NCBI RefSeq assembly: GCF_027596085.1
Contig: NC_072462.1
Coordinates: 18,774,421-18,838,420 of the forward strand
DNA from: Anoplopoma fimbria
Taxonomy: Eukaryota; Chordata; Actinopteri; Perciformes; Anoplopomatidae
DNA length: 64,000 nucleotides
Direction of reading: 5' to 3'
This document shows positions 24,001 to 39,000 of the stretch, one piece after another (position 1 is the first letter of the stretch; each line of letters starts with the position of its first letter). Made by a program: the position numbers and the translations under genes. Below the pieces are notes generated by a model, which saw only the letters and a list, made by a program, of their open reading frames with translations, did not search any database and was not told where the DNA came from.

Positions 24001-27000
24001 AACATCTCATGTTCCGATTATTCTAACCGTGCCATCTGACAAGACTACATTTTTGCACAATGACGTGTGTTGCAGAACATTTTGTTGGAATGTTGACTTA
24101 AATTCTGTTTCATTACTGGGTCTGTCATTAATTGCAGAGCATGATTCTGGTCCACTGTGCTCCTAGTCTCGATGCTTCGATGTTTTTTTTTGTCCCATGT
24201 GAAATCTCATACTTAAAATCTGCTTATTTATTCTGGATGAAATTCAAATACTGCAGGCCAAATCACCTGACCCGGACATTGATTCAAGTTGACATTAAAT
24301 CCCCAAATAGTTTTGTCAGAGGCCTTAGTCATCATACAAAAAAAGGTTACAAAGAAGTCATGACCAGTGATGTGGGCATTCATTTTTGCTGAGCACTGCT
24401 AGCTGCTCAAACACCCCCCAGAACAGTCACATTGTTGTGTTGATGGCACATCGGGATTTTACTGCTTTACCCAAGAGCTCTTCATCAGTAGTCATAATAA
24501 AAGTATTTGCAACTGCTGATAATGCCTCTGCCCATGCAGAACCCCAAAATATCCCCCTCTCTTATCGTTACACTGACTCGCAGGGACACCTCTTTCTGTG
24601 GGTTGAATACAATCCCAGCCGGGGTATAAGATGACAGGTTTGTTGTTGCACAGCAGACAGTATGGATGCTCTGAGCAGGAAGTCAAACCATCTAGCTAAC
24701 TAATTAGGGCAGTAGGAAATGGAAACCAAACCAAACACTGGACACCAGAGAAATGCATTTACTTTGCTTTCAATTTTGATCAGTTTGTGTTTCCAAAGTG
24801 ACTTAAAGATTAGTCTGTTAATAAATCATAATGTTCTAGATTATTCTAGAATTACACAGGTTTGAGCAAGAGTGAAAATACCAAAACATTCTCTGGTTCC
24901 AGCTTCGCAAATGTAAAGATTTGCTGCTTTTCTCTTATATCAATGTGAATTGTAAAATGCATTAGACATTTTATTGACCAATTCTTTTCAAGGGAGTAAT
25001 TTCCATATCGAGCGATAATGCAAGTAATCCTTATTGTCAGACCTAATGTAATGTTTTATTTATATACACATTTCCCTCATAGAGAAACAGAGATGGCCTG
25101 TGCTGTCTTCTTTGAGGACACTCCACCATGTGAAACATTGAATAGTTGCCACAACAAAAATGGCCTGGTTGTCTCAGTATTTCGTAGCAAGTCCCACAGC
25201 CCAGTATGATGGAAATTTGTGAAATAGGGACGAAGTTGAATCTATTGGTCAGTTTTTTTTGTGTGGCTCAGCACGAAAATAATGCCAATGGAGAGTAAAT
25301 AAGGAGTGTTATTCGTGGTAGAGACACAAATTAAAGGCATCAACGTGCCTAAGCAACAGTCAGAGCAAGTGACTTAATCATTTCCGAAATACACTACTAA
25401 GGTCGGGTGGGAGGGAAGGTGGATGGGTCCAACAACCAAGACTGTCAACTAGGAGACCGGTGTTGGACACCTTGTTGTTGTCTTAACCGAAGAGTTGGTT
25501 TTGTGGCCTAAGCCTAACCATTCATGGATTTCTTGCCTAAACCTAAGCCCAACCATGATGTTTTTGCTTAACTCACAAAAAGTCACAAAAAAGAAAGTCG
25601 TTCTGAGTGACACGGAAAAAAACGTGATTTGTGTCCATGAACACAAAACCAATACATTTTATTTCGTGACTATTTCACAAATTTCCATGAGACTGTGTTG
25701 AGTCACAGCACGAGATGAAGATTACCATTCATTGCAACACCAAACCATCTATCTAACTGAAGTTCGGTGCTGCAGTACCAAACCTCAGACAGACAGACAG
25801 GCGGTGGAAAACCAGTTGGTTGTCTTTCTGACTGACTGGCTGTCTGTCTGGATGGTTGCCGTCTAGCTTCAATAAAGCCAAAGACAACCAATTTGAAAAG
25901 GCCTGACTCAGCTGAACTATAAAAACCAGCCGGGCCTCTGACTGGTAGATTCAACAAGATACTGAGATGAGGTCAGAGTGAAAGCCCGCAGTCATCTGTA
26001 GCCATGTGATAAGAGTGTTTTTTTTTTCATGCAGGCAGCACTGTGTTTTATTTTTCCCAACTTGTGCCTCAGACAGTTTTATAGAGGCTGGGAGAAAAGA
26101 CAGTAGAGGAAAATAGATAACAGATGTTAGAAAAGTTTTTAGAACTCTAAATTCCCCCAAATGTGCAATTTAAAAAAATGCAATCAAGCTTGTTTTATTG
26201 TTGTTGTTGTTGTGGGAGCGTGTCAGTTAAATGTTTAGACAGTTGACAGTAGTAAAAGTAGACAGTTAAATGTTTCTCTTCACCCATTGCTTTTAATGCT
26301 TTGGATTGCAGAGCCAACCATCTGATACAGTAATTGTTGTTGGCCCAGTATTAATACAGCAGGGCATTGCTTTTAAATGTCCAGTGGTACAGGAGTCTGG
26401 GGTGGAACCAGTTTTACTAAATTAGTATGCTTATGTAGACTACTACACAAAGCAATGCTCTGTTATTTGCTCTCTTTTTTCCTATATATTTTGTTTTTCT
26501 TTCTCAAGACTCAGCATTTAGCTGTCTTAGCAGGTAGTCTTCAATATTTTTGCAGCCCTTTAGGCAATTGTATATTTCTCCAATCCGGCTTACCGCCTTA
26601 GTTTGCTCAAACATAATGACTGTGCAAAAGTGACGCCTGTTCCTTCCTTTTGTCTGTCACTGGCATGTGTTTGTTTACCCCCACTCTTATCTCTTCCCTC
26701 TTTAGGAAACTGCCAGCTCAGTGTACCTGGTAATGGAGGTAAGCTCGCTGTGATGTTTGGCTTTGTTTGCCGAGCGCTGTATTGTCTCAGCCTTTGCAGG
26801 CAGCGCTGACATGGCCTGGGCTATATATATATAGCTGTCCTCAGGCATCAAGGGGGGCAAATGGCCACTGGTTAACATCCAAATGCTGCTACATTTTTGC
26901 TGTGGTTTACTTCCGTTTCCCTTGATCCATACGTAGAATAACGTCTGTGAATCTTTTAACTACTGCTTTACTTTACGGATACTTTGGCCTCTGGACTAAT

Positions 27001-30000
27001 GCTCAAATGTAATCGGCAATGTTCAACATGACAAGTGCTTCATACATATTTATCATTCTTGCAAGGCATGTCATGGTCCCTCATGCTAGCTCTCTGGACA
27101 CCATAATTGGCCATTTCAGTATTCTAAAGTGCATGTATAATGCTATTTGTGTTGAATTGTTGTTTGTTACCTGTTATGTTACCTGTTAGTTGTTCTGTTG
27201 GTGCGTGTTGTACAGATACATACCATTTGCTGTTAACACATTTGCCAGCCTAACAGAAGAGCTTGATCAGACACAACTTCAACAAATGGCCGACATTGCT
27301 CGCCAGATGATCTATATCATCATCACCATATTCATTGTTCATGCCTATCTCTGTGTCTTGGAAACAGGAAATGACTGAAGCAGCCTTTCAGAGCCACATT
27401 TCATACCCAGCCTTGTCCTTTCCTGGATTCATTCATATTGATGAGAGCATGGTTATAAATTTGTAAACACATCACTCTCCAGCAAGTCATTGCTCTGATC
27501 TCTTTTGCTTTCTAGTCTCTTCAGAGACAGGTTGATATCAGAGACTCATTCACCATGGTTACACATCAGCCTCTGTTTTACCTGTGTGTCCTAATGTTAT
27601 TCCTTTTCATCTCTCCTTCTGTCTACCCCCACCTTCTCTCTCTCTCTGTCTCTCTCTCTCTCTCCCCCTCCCTGTATCTCTAATCTAATCCCAGTACTGC
27701 AACGGGGGTGACCTTGCTGACTACTTACACTGTAAGTGCAACAAATCATCTCCTTAAAAACTCAAGATGCTTCTCGGTAGTAAACAGAAAAACTATTGAA
27801 CTGATGTTGAAATGTCATCTTTGTTGCTCGAACGGGTGAGTCCTTGCTCCATAGAAAACAGTCCCTGAAAGCCTCTCTTTATTTCTAAAAGCCAAGATCA
27901 TAAATCATAACGCTAACAATTTCCAGCAGTAGAATAATCTTACATTTCTAGTTTGAAAACGCTAAAGCAACCAATACAGGCATTCAAGCAAATATTCTTT
28001 GAATCCCAGAATGATGATCTTTGGACAGGAACTGCTAGTTAAGACTATGAGTAGTAGAAGAGGAAGAATTTTTTTTCATTATTATTTCAGCTCTGTTAGA
28101 TCTACCAAGAAGATTGAAAGAGTGCAAAAACAAAAAGGGAACATCTTAACAGTAAAATACACACTCCCAAGGCTGCCATTCAGGCCACAACTCTGTTTTT
28201 TTAAGGTTTCCTGTTTGACCGCAGGAAGCTGCCTTCTTATCTGAGGCCCTGAAGACTGAGACAGATTTGGTGCTTCAATAACAGCTTCAGGACCTTTTGG
28301 AGGCCATAAGGCTTAAAATAAACTTTAACATGCAGTGTAATAAAACCACATAGAAGGGTCCCTCCTGTATTCTTCTGTGTCCACACATATATCACATACA
28401 TACAGTACACCACCTCTTGTAAGAATGCTTTTGATTTATTACTATGCCAACAAACTGGTCATCAAAATAAAGTCTATAATTATGTCCAGGTTTGCAGCAT
28501 TTCATAAATTGCAGGGCTCTTAACAGCCAGTGCACTCAACTGGGGTGGGCCTTTATCTGTCAGCGTGGGCAGTATGGGAAATAAGACATCTTGCAGTTTG
28601 CAGACTAATTATAGCTCTGGCTGCTAACTTTGTCTGCCAGGTACCCAGAGTCTAAATAGAGGACCTTTTCCAGTAATGGTCTTTCCCTGTCTGGTTCAAA
28701 AAAAGTGGTTTGGATCCACTACCCACTGTGGGCAATGAACAAAACTTTTTTTCCTGGCCCAAGTCAAGCCTGAGTCTGGCTTTAAAGGAAGGGAGGTGGA
28801 TCCAGAGAGAAATTCAAGACAAGGGAGGGACTCTCACATGGAACCATACTGTACCACCGTGAGATGAGGGAGATGATTGGAGGGAAGGAAGGGACGGAGA
28901 TCAGGAGGTGGCAGTGGGGTGATGTAAGAGAACAGAGAGGAAAAAAATCATCTTACAGACATTTTTAGAGGTTAAATGAGATTCATTTTTCGGACATGAT
29001 CCGACTCCAACATTTGAAAAACTAGTATGATTTGCAAACGTTTTAAAATCTTGGTAAGAGGGTTATTCAGTCCAAATCTGTCTGCTATACCCCCACCATG
29101 TTTCCTACATCAGTAATTGATGAATAAACCATGTTCTATACCAAACTTAACTTGTACTGAATAAACCTGGTTTCTCTGCAGCCAAAGGCACGCTGAGTGA
29201 AGACACTATCCGGGTTTTCCTGCAGCAGATTGCAGGGGCCATGAGGGTCCTACAGGGCAAAGGCATAATCCACAGGGACCTCAAGCCCCAGAACATTCTG
29301 CTCTCCTACCCACCAGGACGCAAGTCGCACTCCAACAACACCTGCATCAAGATCGGTATGTTTGATGGTGTGAGAGTTTGCAAGCATGTCCACATGGCGT
29401 GACGGCATGTGCATGTATTTTGCACCAAATTTGGGTTGATTTGTTTACTTCTTGAGATTTTTAAATATTAAAGAGATTTTAAAATGTGGCAGAACTTGGC
29501 CCAGTAGTATCTATTAATAATAAAGTCAAACAAGTTTATAGAGATAGTCAGAAATAAAACGATATTTCAGACATAAAACCAAATCTTGTGGGTTTGGATT
29601 AGGATTTTATAGTAAAACACTAGGATCCTCTACAGGAGCAAAGAAAACATACTGAGTTTTCATAATACAGCACACCCCTTCACTGTAATCAAGCTTTTTT
29701 TCAAGCAGTTGCAACAGGACCTAATAATGATTTCCCCAAGGTAATTGATTCCACTAAGATAATAAGTCTAAACTGGTATAGGAAATTGATTAGATCATAT
29801 ACAGTATATCATTTCACATTTTCCCTCAACGTTGTTGAAAAAATACCAAGAAAGAGAAAACCCTCTTCACAGATACATGAAGTATGTGTCTCGTCGGTTT
29901 CGAGTTTGGCTCATTTGACCATAAACAATGAAGTTGGTTGAACAACAAGTAATCACCGTTACGGAAAGTGTCATGACCAAGTACTGAGAGCGAGTTTGTG

Positions 30001-33000
30001 TTGTTCAGCTGTTTGGAAACTCTGCTAATCCTTAAGCCTATTAATTCTTGTTCCTCTGGAGAGAATTGATTGCCTTGTGGGAGTGAAGTCTGAGGCTCCC
30101 AGTCTCTGCAGAACGCTATTATCCTCACCACTCTGGGAAAACTGTCACACTCACACTAACAGACTGTTCACACTCATTGTACCTGCAAAGGTGCAGGTAC
30201 TGACACACCAACACATCCACGGTGGCAAAGGGATTACTGAAACATGTTGACTTGTTAAATAGGCGGTTTGCTCAAGGAAGTTAGGCATCATCTGTTGAGT
30301 TGATTTTTTTAAATCTAATAATATAAGTAATATAATGAAATACACAGAGATTCTTTAGACTATTTTAATATAGATGCGCATTGCTGTTAAGAAAACAATG
30401 CTTGTGTGTGCTTCTTGATTGGCAAGTGTTTTATTAAACCATAATTCCCTGGGGCAAGAACTCTGCCTCTCAACCATTATTAGTATTATGATTTATAGTT
30501 TTATTGGGTTTAAAAATAGATACAGTTCAGTTTGGAACCTGTAGGAGACAAACATTACATTTTTAGAGCAGTATGGATTTTTCTTTCTGCAACCATTTGC
30601 AGTTTTACTTCTGGGGGTTCTTTTCTATTTTTCTGATTTCATCAGTTTGAGTCTCAGCATTTACACATTTTCTCTCCACAGCGGACTTTGGCTTTGCCAG
30701 GTACCTTCAGAGCAACATGATGGCGGCAACACTCTGTGGGTCCCCTATGTACATGGTAAGCGTTCTTTGTTCACTCAAACTTCATGATGGCTTTTGCTTA
30801 TGATGCTTCTCTTATCATTGTTCATGTGAAAAAACAGTGCTAGGAACAAGTTCTTTAATTTTACTGGGTTTGCTAAACACAGTCACTAACACATAGTACA
30901 GCATGGGTAATACTAACTTAATCATCTCATTAATTGTTCATCAAAGAGTTACATTGAAGTGTCACAATCTCACTATTTTTTTCTTCACAAGGCTCCTGAA
31001 GTCATTATGTCCCAAAACTATGATGCCAAGGCTGACTTGTGGAGTATAGGAACCATAGTGTTTCAGTGCCTGATTGGGAAGGCTCCTTTTCAGGTAAATA
31101 CGCTATTACAATGCATGTTTTTTTTTTGCAATATGACCTGCTTCCTTCACACCTACAACGTCATTTAGGGAGGAGCCAGCATCAAAACTCAGTTGACCAA
31201 AGACATCAATAAACAATTTACTGTTATCACTGGCTTTTAAGACAGTCATAAGCATATGTGTATAGAAAAGTGAAAAGATAATCTGATTTTTTTAATGGCC
31301 TTTACAAAATGTCTGTTTTGCCCAGTTAAGAGTAGGTGAATAATAATCACATTAGTTTGTTTGTCATTTTGCACAAGACAATGAAATTGGAGCAGATATT
31401 TTATTGTGATAAAAAAGATGGAAAACACATGCATTAATTGAAACTAGCTAGAAAATAAAGTGCATTAACACGACACTATACTGAATGATCCTTTAAAATG
31501 TGTTTTTGTTTTAGAAACATCAGTTCAGTCTGTTTATTGAAAGTATCCAAACAGGCTGTCTCTTCTCTCCAGATCATGTGAAAGACAAGGAAAAAACCAG
31601 TAATTTGTGCCGTGAAAGATGAAACGCATAACTTCTTTCAAAATGACCTTATCTAAACTGGCCTAGCAGCATTTCTGAAACCACCAGAGTAGCTTCAACT
31701 CTTTGCTTAATTGACAGGCATATCAAAACATGTGTTACACGAGTGATTGAACCCCAAGCCAGGCACTGTTAATGACATTCCCCAATCTGTGCAATGGCAG
31801 CATACTGTGCCATTAATGTGTATGACTGTGTGTGTACAGATATACATACATTTCAACTCTCTCTCTGACCTTTTGTCATTTTTAGGCTAGCAGTCCCCAG
31901 GACCTCCGGCTGTTCTATGAAAAAAACAAGACTCTCAGCCCCAAGTAAGGAGTCACAATGATATGAGAGCATATTTATCTTGAATGTGACCAACTGATGT
32001 TATGGTAAAAGGCAAAACCTAATAAAGTTAATTGTTTTGTTCTGCTTTATTTTTATGGATTTTACTTATTAGAAATTAGAAACTTTGCTGTGATACATCT
32101 TCAGAACAAATCAACCAATACACATTGAAGAATTGACCTTATCTCTTCAGAGACACTATTATACCAATAAAATGTCTTATTATTATCTTTGACAATGTGT
32201 CTGTGTTGCAACAGTGCTATTAAAAAAGCAACGGCAATGCCAGCTGGGTCGTTTTAATAGTTAAACGGCAGTTAATTCACAACAGTGTTAGAGATGACAA
32301 GCCCCCAACAAATCCCCAACATCAGAACCTAACCAATGTCTGTAAGGCTTTACATTTCAGTTTCTCACAGCTGCCTAATGAAACCACACTAAGGTTATCA
32401 TTAATTTAATCATCTCAAGGGAATAGAGGCATATCATTTATTTAATGACAGTATGAACATAAAAAGTAAACTAAATGCAGCTAAAAATGTTCCTGTATCT
32501 TTACTATATTTGCAGCATCCCGAGAGAGACTTCTAGCCATTTGAGGCACCTGCTGTTGGGTCTGCTGCAGCGCAACCACAAGGACCGCATGGACTTCGGT
32601 CAGTGAACATTAAGTACAGTCCAATGCATGAAACAGTTGACTATATGGTGTTGATGCAGATCTAAACTGCTAACTTACTAATATAGGATGTTTATAAATG
32701 CGTATCTAGTGCCATTACCCAGTAGTATAATATGTGTATGTCTGTATCTATAAACTGTATGCAGAATACTGTCCTGATATGTTGCTCCGCTTCCCTTCCT
32801 CCTACTAATTCTGTTTCTTCTTGTGTTGTTGGTAGATGAGTTTTTTTGTCATCCTTTCCTGGAGGCTAGCTCATCCCTGAAAAAGAGTAAGTAAGAATAA
32901 ACAATATACTTCTTAATATAGCGAGGTTGGATAATTGTAAGTAATACATAAGTGCAGGACTATAGCTGTATTGTATATGATGTATATATATTAAGAAAAA

Positions 33001-36000
33001 TGTCTTACATCTACAATGTCTCGCACCATGATTGTAATAAACATGACACATTTTCTGATGGCAGTAAGAGCAAAAATGTGCATCTCTTTGAAAATATAAT
33101 GTTACCCTCAAAATAATGCAAGATTGAAATAATGACGAGATAAAACATTTCATCCAAATGATTCTTCGATTCCGTTATAGGACCAGATCGAGAAGTAGAG
33201 ACAGACACATTGTGATGCAAACATGACAACAAGTATTACTTTTTGTCAGCACAACATTGTAGACTTTCTTGTAAACAGACAACTCTGTGTGTCTCAAACC
33301 GCCTTGTGCATATCCTTAAGTTGTCTAACAATAGTATTGCATTTTGTCGCAGCAACTCCTACTGTGTCCATGACCTGCTTTCCAAGCTCTGCATCAGCCA
33401 GCTCTTGTAGCAGCTCTTCCACCTCTCACCTGGCCTCTCCACCGGTTTGTGTATACTATTCCGGCATAATTTCCTCTGTTTCTCTGTCTGTACCTAAGTA
33501 ATGAGGCTGTTTTTATGTGCAGTCACAGAAACCGACAAAGTCAACATACGGTTTTCCCTTTCATTATTTAGTTTGTGCTTTCTTTCTTAGTTTACTTACT
33601 ACTTCCTCTATCACTGTCTCTGCAGCAGTCTCTTGCTGAGGTTCAGCATTTGCGTGCCAAAGCTCTGGCCTCCCCTACCCAGGAGGCTGCTGGTTTTCTT
33701 CTCAAGGACTCCTCTGGGGGGGGTGGCAGCAGCAAGAACTCCTCCTCCTGTGACACGGATGACTTTGTCATGGTGCCTGTTCAGTTCACCAGTAAGACAA
33801 CATTTCTTTCTACCTTAATATCAAATTCCGCTGTGCATAGTCTTAAGCCTTGGCTCCAGCTCTGTAGGTTAACTGAAGTCATATTTTATTTTTAATTTAT
33901 TTTCATAGAGAAGCTTTTATGTGGCATTAAAATGATTTCATTAGCTGGAGATTTACTCTATCATCATTTATTCATTCTCTTTTCTTAATATTTTTCCTGG
34001 TTTTCCAGCGGGTGAGCTGACATGTGAGAGTAAAGTGCTGCCGGACAGCCTGATGAACAGCGGGTAAGACGCAAGGATTGGGTATTCATATATTGCCATT
34101 AACTGTTTTACACCAATTTAATGTAGTTGTGTTCCAGTGTTAAATAACACTGCTGGTATATGGGATAATTGACTATCCGTAATTCAATATACAGTAAAAG
34201 TGAGAACATGTTGTATTTCTTTTCAAAATGGCATCTCACTGTGTCTCCTGCTCCCCTTCTCCTCTTTAATCAGCTCTCTTCTGGCTTCTGCTGGTCTGTG
34301 TAGCCAAGTCAAAAGCCCACCACACTCACCTTCCTGCAGTGGGTCTCCAACTCCCGTCAGGTAACGGCTCAAAGCTATATGTTTGGTTGTAGTGATACAT
34401 TTGGTGCTGTGTAGCTCAGAGGGCAAGACACTAAATGCTATAAAAAAAATGGCTAGTGGCAGAAAGTAGCTGGTACAGTAGATTAAATTCCTTAATATCT
34501 TCTAAATAGATACATTTCTTGAATAAACCTTAGTTCACACATGCATGTAATGTTTGTTTTTACATTAGAGACACTGTACAGAGTAGGCAGCATTAACAGA
34601 ATGTCTCTATTGCAAAATATGTGGAGTACTCATTCATGTTGAAAGTGTTATACTTGGCTGTGTCCACATACACACTAACCCTCTCATCTCTGAACTGTTT
34701 GTCTTGGCACTCTCTGCTCTTCTCACTGTTGTTGGCAGGCCCAGTGAGTCCTCGGGAAGTAACTATGGTGGTAGCTATGGAAACCATGGTCAGTCATCGC
34801 CTATCCCAGTCCCTACCCAGGTCCAGAATTACCATCGCATGGAGCAGAATCTCCATTGTACCAAACTGGATGGCTCACCACGGTCTGTAACACTGTTTGT
34901 TTATGTAAATGTGTAATTACATTTCTTTAATCAACTGCAGTGACTCATGTACTTTGTATATTTTTAGGCTGTCGACACCTGTGCATCGTTGCAGCAGTGG
35001 AAGCTCGTTGGGCTTTGCTCGGACCGGGCCTTCACCGCCCTATGGGCAGGGGGCGGTCACCACCAATCGTAGGCCTTCCCTGGGAGGCGGCAGACAGTTC
35101 CAGCTCTCCCCTCAAGGTATCTCAAAAGCGACTCTTCACCTTGTAAACCACTTTCACAAATGCACATCACAGCTTTCTCTATACTACTCTCTATGCAATT
35201 TAACCAAAGAAGGTTTTTATATATAAACAGTATTTATAAACTAAATGGTAAATTGATATATTAGAAAATAATCAAACTGAACAAATAATTATAAAGTAAT
35301 TAGGGGCCGCCCTAGAAAGGCAATTGGCTTTTTGTAGGTGATTTTTTTCAAGTGCAGACAAAGAGGGAAATACTTTTGTGGTTAGCATTTGCCAATGTTT
35401 CTCTGAGTCAACACGTTCATTACTTTTGAAAGCCATTGGTTGAGACACTCGCCAACCTCCTATGTGCACAAACACTCTCCTCCTCACCACCAGTCGCTAC
35501 TCGTCTGTGCCTCGTGTTGGCACAGTCTCTTAGCTGTCTGGACATCCAGCATGGCAGCGTGGGAGTTTAGACAGGACTTGTCCATCTCTGAAGTCTCTTG
35601 GTGGATTTCTTGTCTTGTTGTCTTGTCTGACATTTAATTACGCGATGCCACCTGCTGTCTAAAAGCAGACGCACTCTGACATCTGTCCTCTGTCCTACAG
35701 CTCCTCTTCACATTGAATCCCGGCCGACTTCTCAGCAACACCCACAGGCGACCGGACTGGGCGCACGGCTCCACAGTGCCCCCTGTTTGTCGGAGTGTGT
35801 CAGTGGTGGTGTCAAGCAAAAGATCAGGAAGCAGCACTCAGACCCGGTGGTGGCCCCCTCGGCAGGCCTGAAGACCCTCCGCCCTCTACACTCTTCCCCC
35901 AGACTCAGTGAGCTGATGCAGCGCAGCCCCCTTCCCACAATCCTTGGCTCCCCTTCCAGGGTGAGTCAGCACTGTCTGTGTGTGTGCGTGTGTGTGTGCG

Positions 36001-39000
36001 CGCTTAATTCTCTGGAGATAAACAGAACAACAAAAAAACTACCAAGCAGTATCAGCAAACCTTTTGGTACCTCTCTCCTAACCCTCTTGTCTCTCTCCTC
36101 AGACCATCCCTCCGTTTGAATTCCCCAGGCCTCCTAGCTCTCCAAACCTCATGACCTTCCTGACACAACAGGGTTTGGTCATCGGCTCCCCTTGCAGCAG
36201 GACTGCTCCAGCAGAGCCCAGAGATGCAGGACATCAAGCGCTAACACAAGTTTTCCAGCCTGCCCACTGCATCCACAGACTGAATGATGATACAAAGGGC
36301 TTTGGCAGGTTAGATTGTTGTTTTTGCTGTTGTCTTTTCTATGTGGTATGTTTATCACGATGATGCCGTGTATCCAGGAGGAATTGATTACCTACAGATA
36401 CAGGACAAATTAGTTTTTTTGGGATAGAAGGAAATGGGCAGCTATTAAAAATAACTAAAATATATATATTAAACAAGGATGGGAGCCTAATTAATATCTC
36501 TTTATTTCCTTCCATGCTCTCTGCTCTGTGTCTCTGTTTCCTGTCTCTTTGGAGCAGGTCTCAGAGTGCAGGTCGTCTGTCTGACATGCTGCTGATGGCT
36601 GCATTCGGACCAGGTGGACCTGCAGGTGACCGAGGCAGCACAGAGAACTTGACCTCTGATAAAGCCATAGACATAAAAGGTTGGAACTCTTGTCGATTTA
36701 CATTAACAAACATATGTTGGATTTCTTTTAATTTACGTGGCTCATTACAACAATGTATCATTAATGTAGCGCAATTCATTCTGTAATTTACAGGGAGAGC
36801 TTCGTTGAAGTACTGTTTAGTAGTTCTTGGTGTATATTGGAAAATATAAAAATGGTCAACCATATCCAGCCCAACCTTCACTCGTCACCTTTTTTTTTTT
36901 GCCCTCTAGCGCCCCCCACTGGTGGGGGAGGTCTTGCACCTGGCTCAATCAGCCCAGCTCATGTGGTTTTCACTGTGGGCTCTCCTCCCAGTGGCAGCAC
37001 CCCACCTCATACGTCCAGACAGAGGAAATACTCAGGTAGCTCATGCACATTCCAACACAAATAAATAAGTTAAATGTTGTCCACATCCCCTCTGCAGCTT
37101 GCAGGAATCAAATTCCACTGACGCAGCAGCATTAGTAATATACCCTGCACGTCATACAGCATAGAGCACTAGGAAGCTATTACTTTCGTTTCCCATGATG
37201 TGAAAACTTAATTAAATGTCATGAAGGCAAGCATAAAAGGTTGATTTTCTTTTATTTTTCATTAAACCCAACTGTGGAGAGATGTAGCCACATTTAGGGA
37301 GTCATAAACCAAATTACATTTTATCCAAACACACAATTTTCCAAATGGTAATTAGAGTTTAGGGCATTTAAGAGAAGAGAAAAAATGAATGTAGCTGCTG
37401 GCAGATGTTGATCATTGACTGGAACGAATCTCTACTCGATACAGTGGTCATCAAGTGTGAATGCCGAAAGCAACAAGCAGCATAGTTGGTTGAAATGTAC
37501 TCAACACAACTTTGTTTCAATGTATTCATCAATTGTTGGCATTTAATGCAAAAAATATGATATGTATATACTAAATACATTTAACTATTTATTTACTTTT
37601 TTTCTGACTCCCGCAGGCTCGCTCTCTTCAATCAGCCCTGCAGGTTCCTTCACAAGCCGCTACCCACAAACAGGCACCTATCTGGATGGCTTCGAGGCTC
37701 CTTCCAGTCCTCGCTACAGTTTCACTGATCCTATCACAGCCAACATGGGCGGTCCTGTAACCTTTTTGGCTCCTGAGCTGCCCGAGGAGACGCTGATGGA
37801 GGTGAGAAGCAGGTCTTATACACAGCTTAAGGAAGCAATGAGAACGGGGTCATCCCTTAGATCCTGTGTAGTCTGTGTATTTATGCAGCAATGTCTTCTT
37901 TGTTGTGTACATCAATCAAGGCTTCATTCTCACAAAACCTTGAATTGAATAATCCCTCTTGACAGTGTTGACTGTAAGAAAAATATCACAAGAGAGCATA
38001 GTGTAGTTGAAGGGTGTTTAGCTCAAGTCATTGTGGTAAATTAGCCTAATGTGGAATCTGAGAATGGAATAATGAAATGCATGGATAGACCTGCCTCCTG
38101 TTAATGCTTGCGTTCATTTCACCAATGCAGACTGAATGGGAAGTTACAGTCTGGTGTCCTCTGTTTCTAAGTGATATCACTAAACAATTTCCTCTTCCCT
38201 GTTCCTCTATCTTTCTTTCTTCCTGTCTCTGTCGGGAGTGCAGCAGGAGCATACAGACACTGTGCAAAGCCTGCGTTTCACGTTGGATTTCGCCCGCTGT
38301 CTGATGGAGGTAGCTGGAGCCCGTGGCGTCATGGTGTTGGGGGAGCAGGAAGACCTTTCTCATCCCTCCCTGTTTCAGCAGCAGAGCGTGGTAGCAGATC
38401 AGATAAGCTCACTGAGCCGAGAGTGGAGGTAAGGCCGTATCAATCAACTACCGCTGTGAGTCCTTGTGGACGGCTATAATACTGTTGATCCAATTTGGAT
38501 AGAAAATGATTCCAACGTGGATCTCCTGCCTGTGCTCTATGTTAGGGGAGACACTAATAAATATCCTTGGGGACAAACAGTTTGGGGTTTTTTTATGTGG
38601 CAAAAAGGTTTGTCAAGTCAGACTTTCATGTTGAAGCTAGCAGATTTGTGGGACCTGCTCATGAGTATTTTACTTTTATATTTTAAAAAAAATAAGAAAA
38701 ATGCAAGATTTGTAAGCTTGAATGCATTTTTGCACCAGAACAAACAAAGATATGCTGACATAAATATGATAAAGTCAGGGGTAAGAAGAGGAGATTTAAT
38801 GCCTTCTAACATTTAGAAAAAACACACTTCAGATGAGTTTGATAATGGGGAGCGTGTTATTTGATGACAAAGATTGGTTAGAGATATTATCTGCACCAAA
38901 GCCAGTGTTTGCATTCATGTCTTCTCATTTTCTGTAACTTTTTTGATGCATAATTGCCCCTACACCTGCTATACAATTTGAACATACAGATATTTCATTT

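Noticed and set aside
30179..30200. Perfect 9-bp inverted repeat in ulk1 intron 6
   Set aside because: It is short, with a 4-nt gap and no extended pairing. This is expected by chance in 64 kb.
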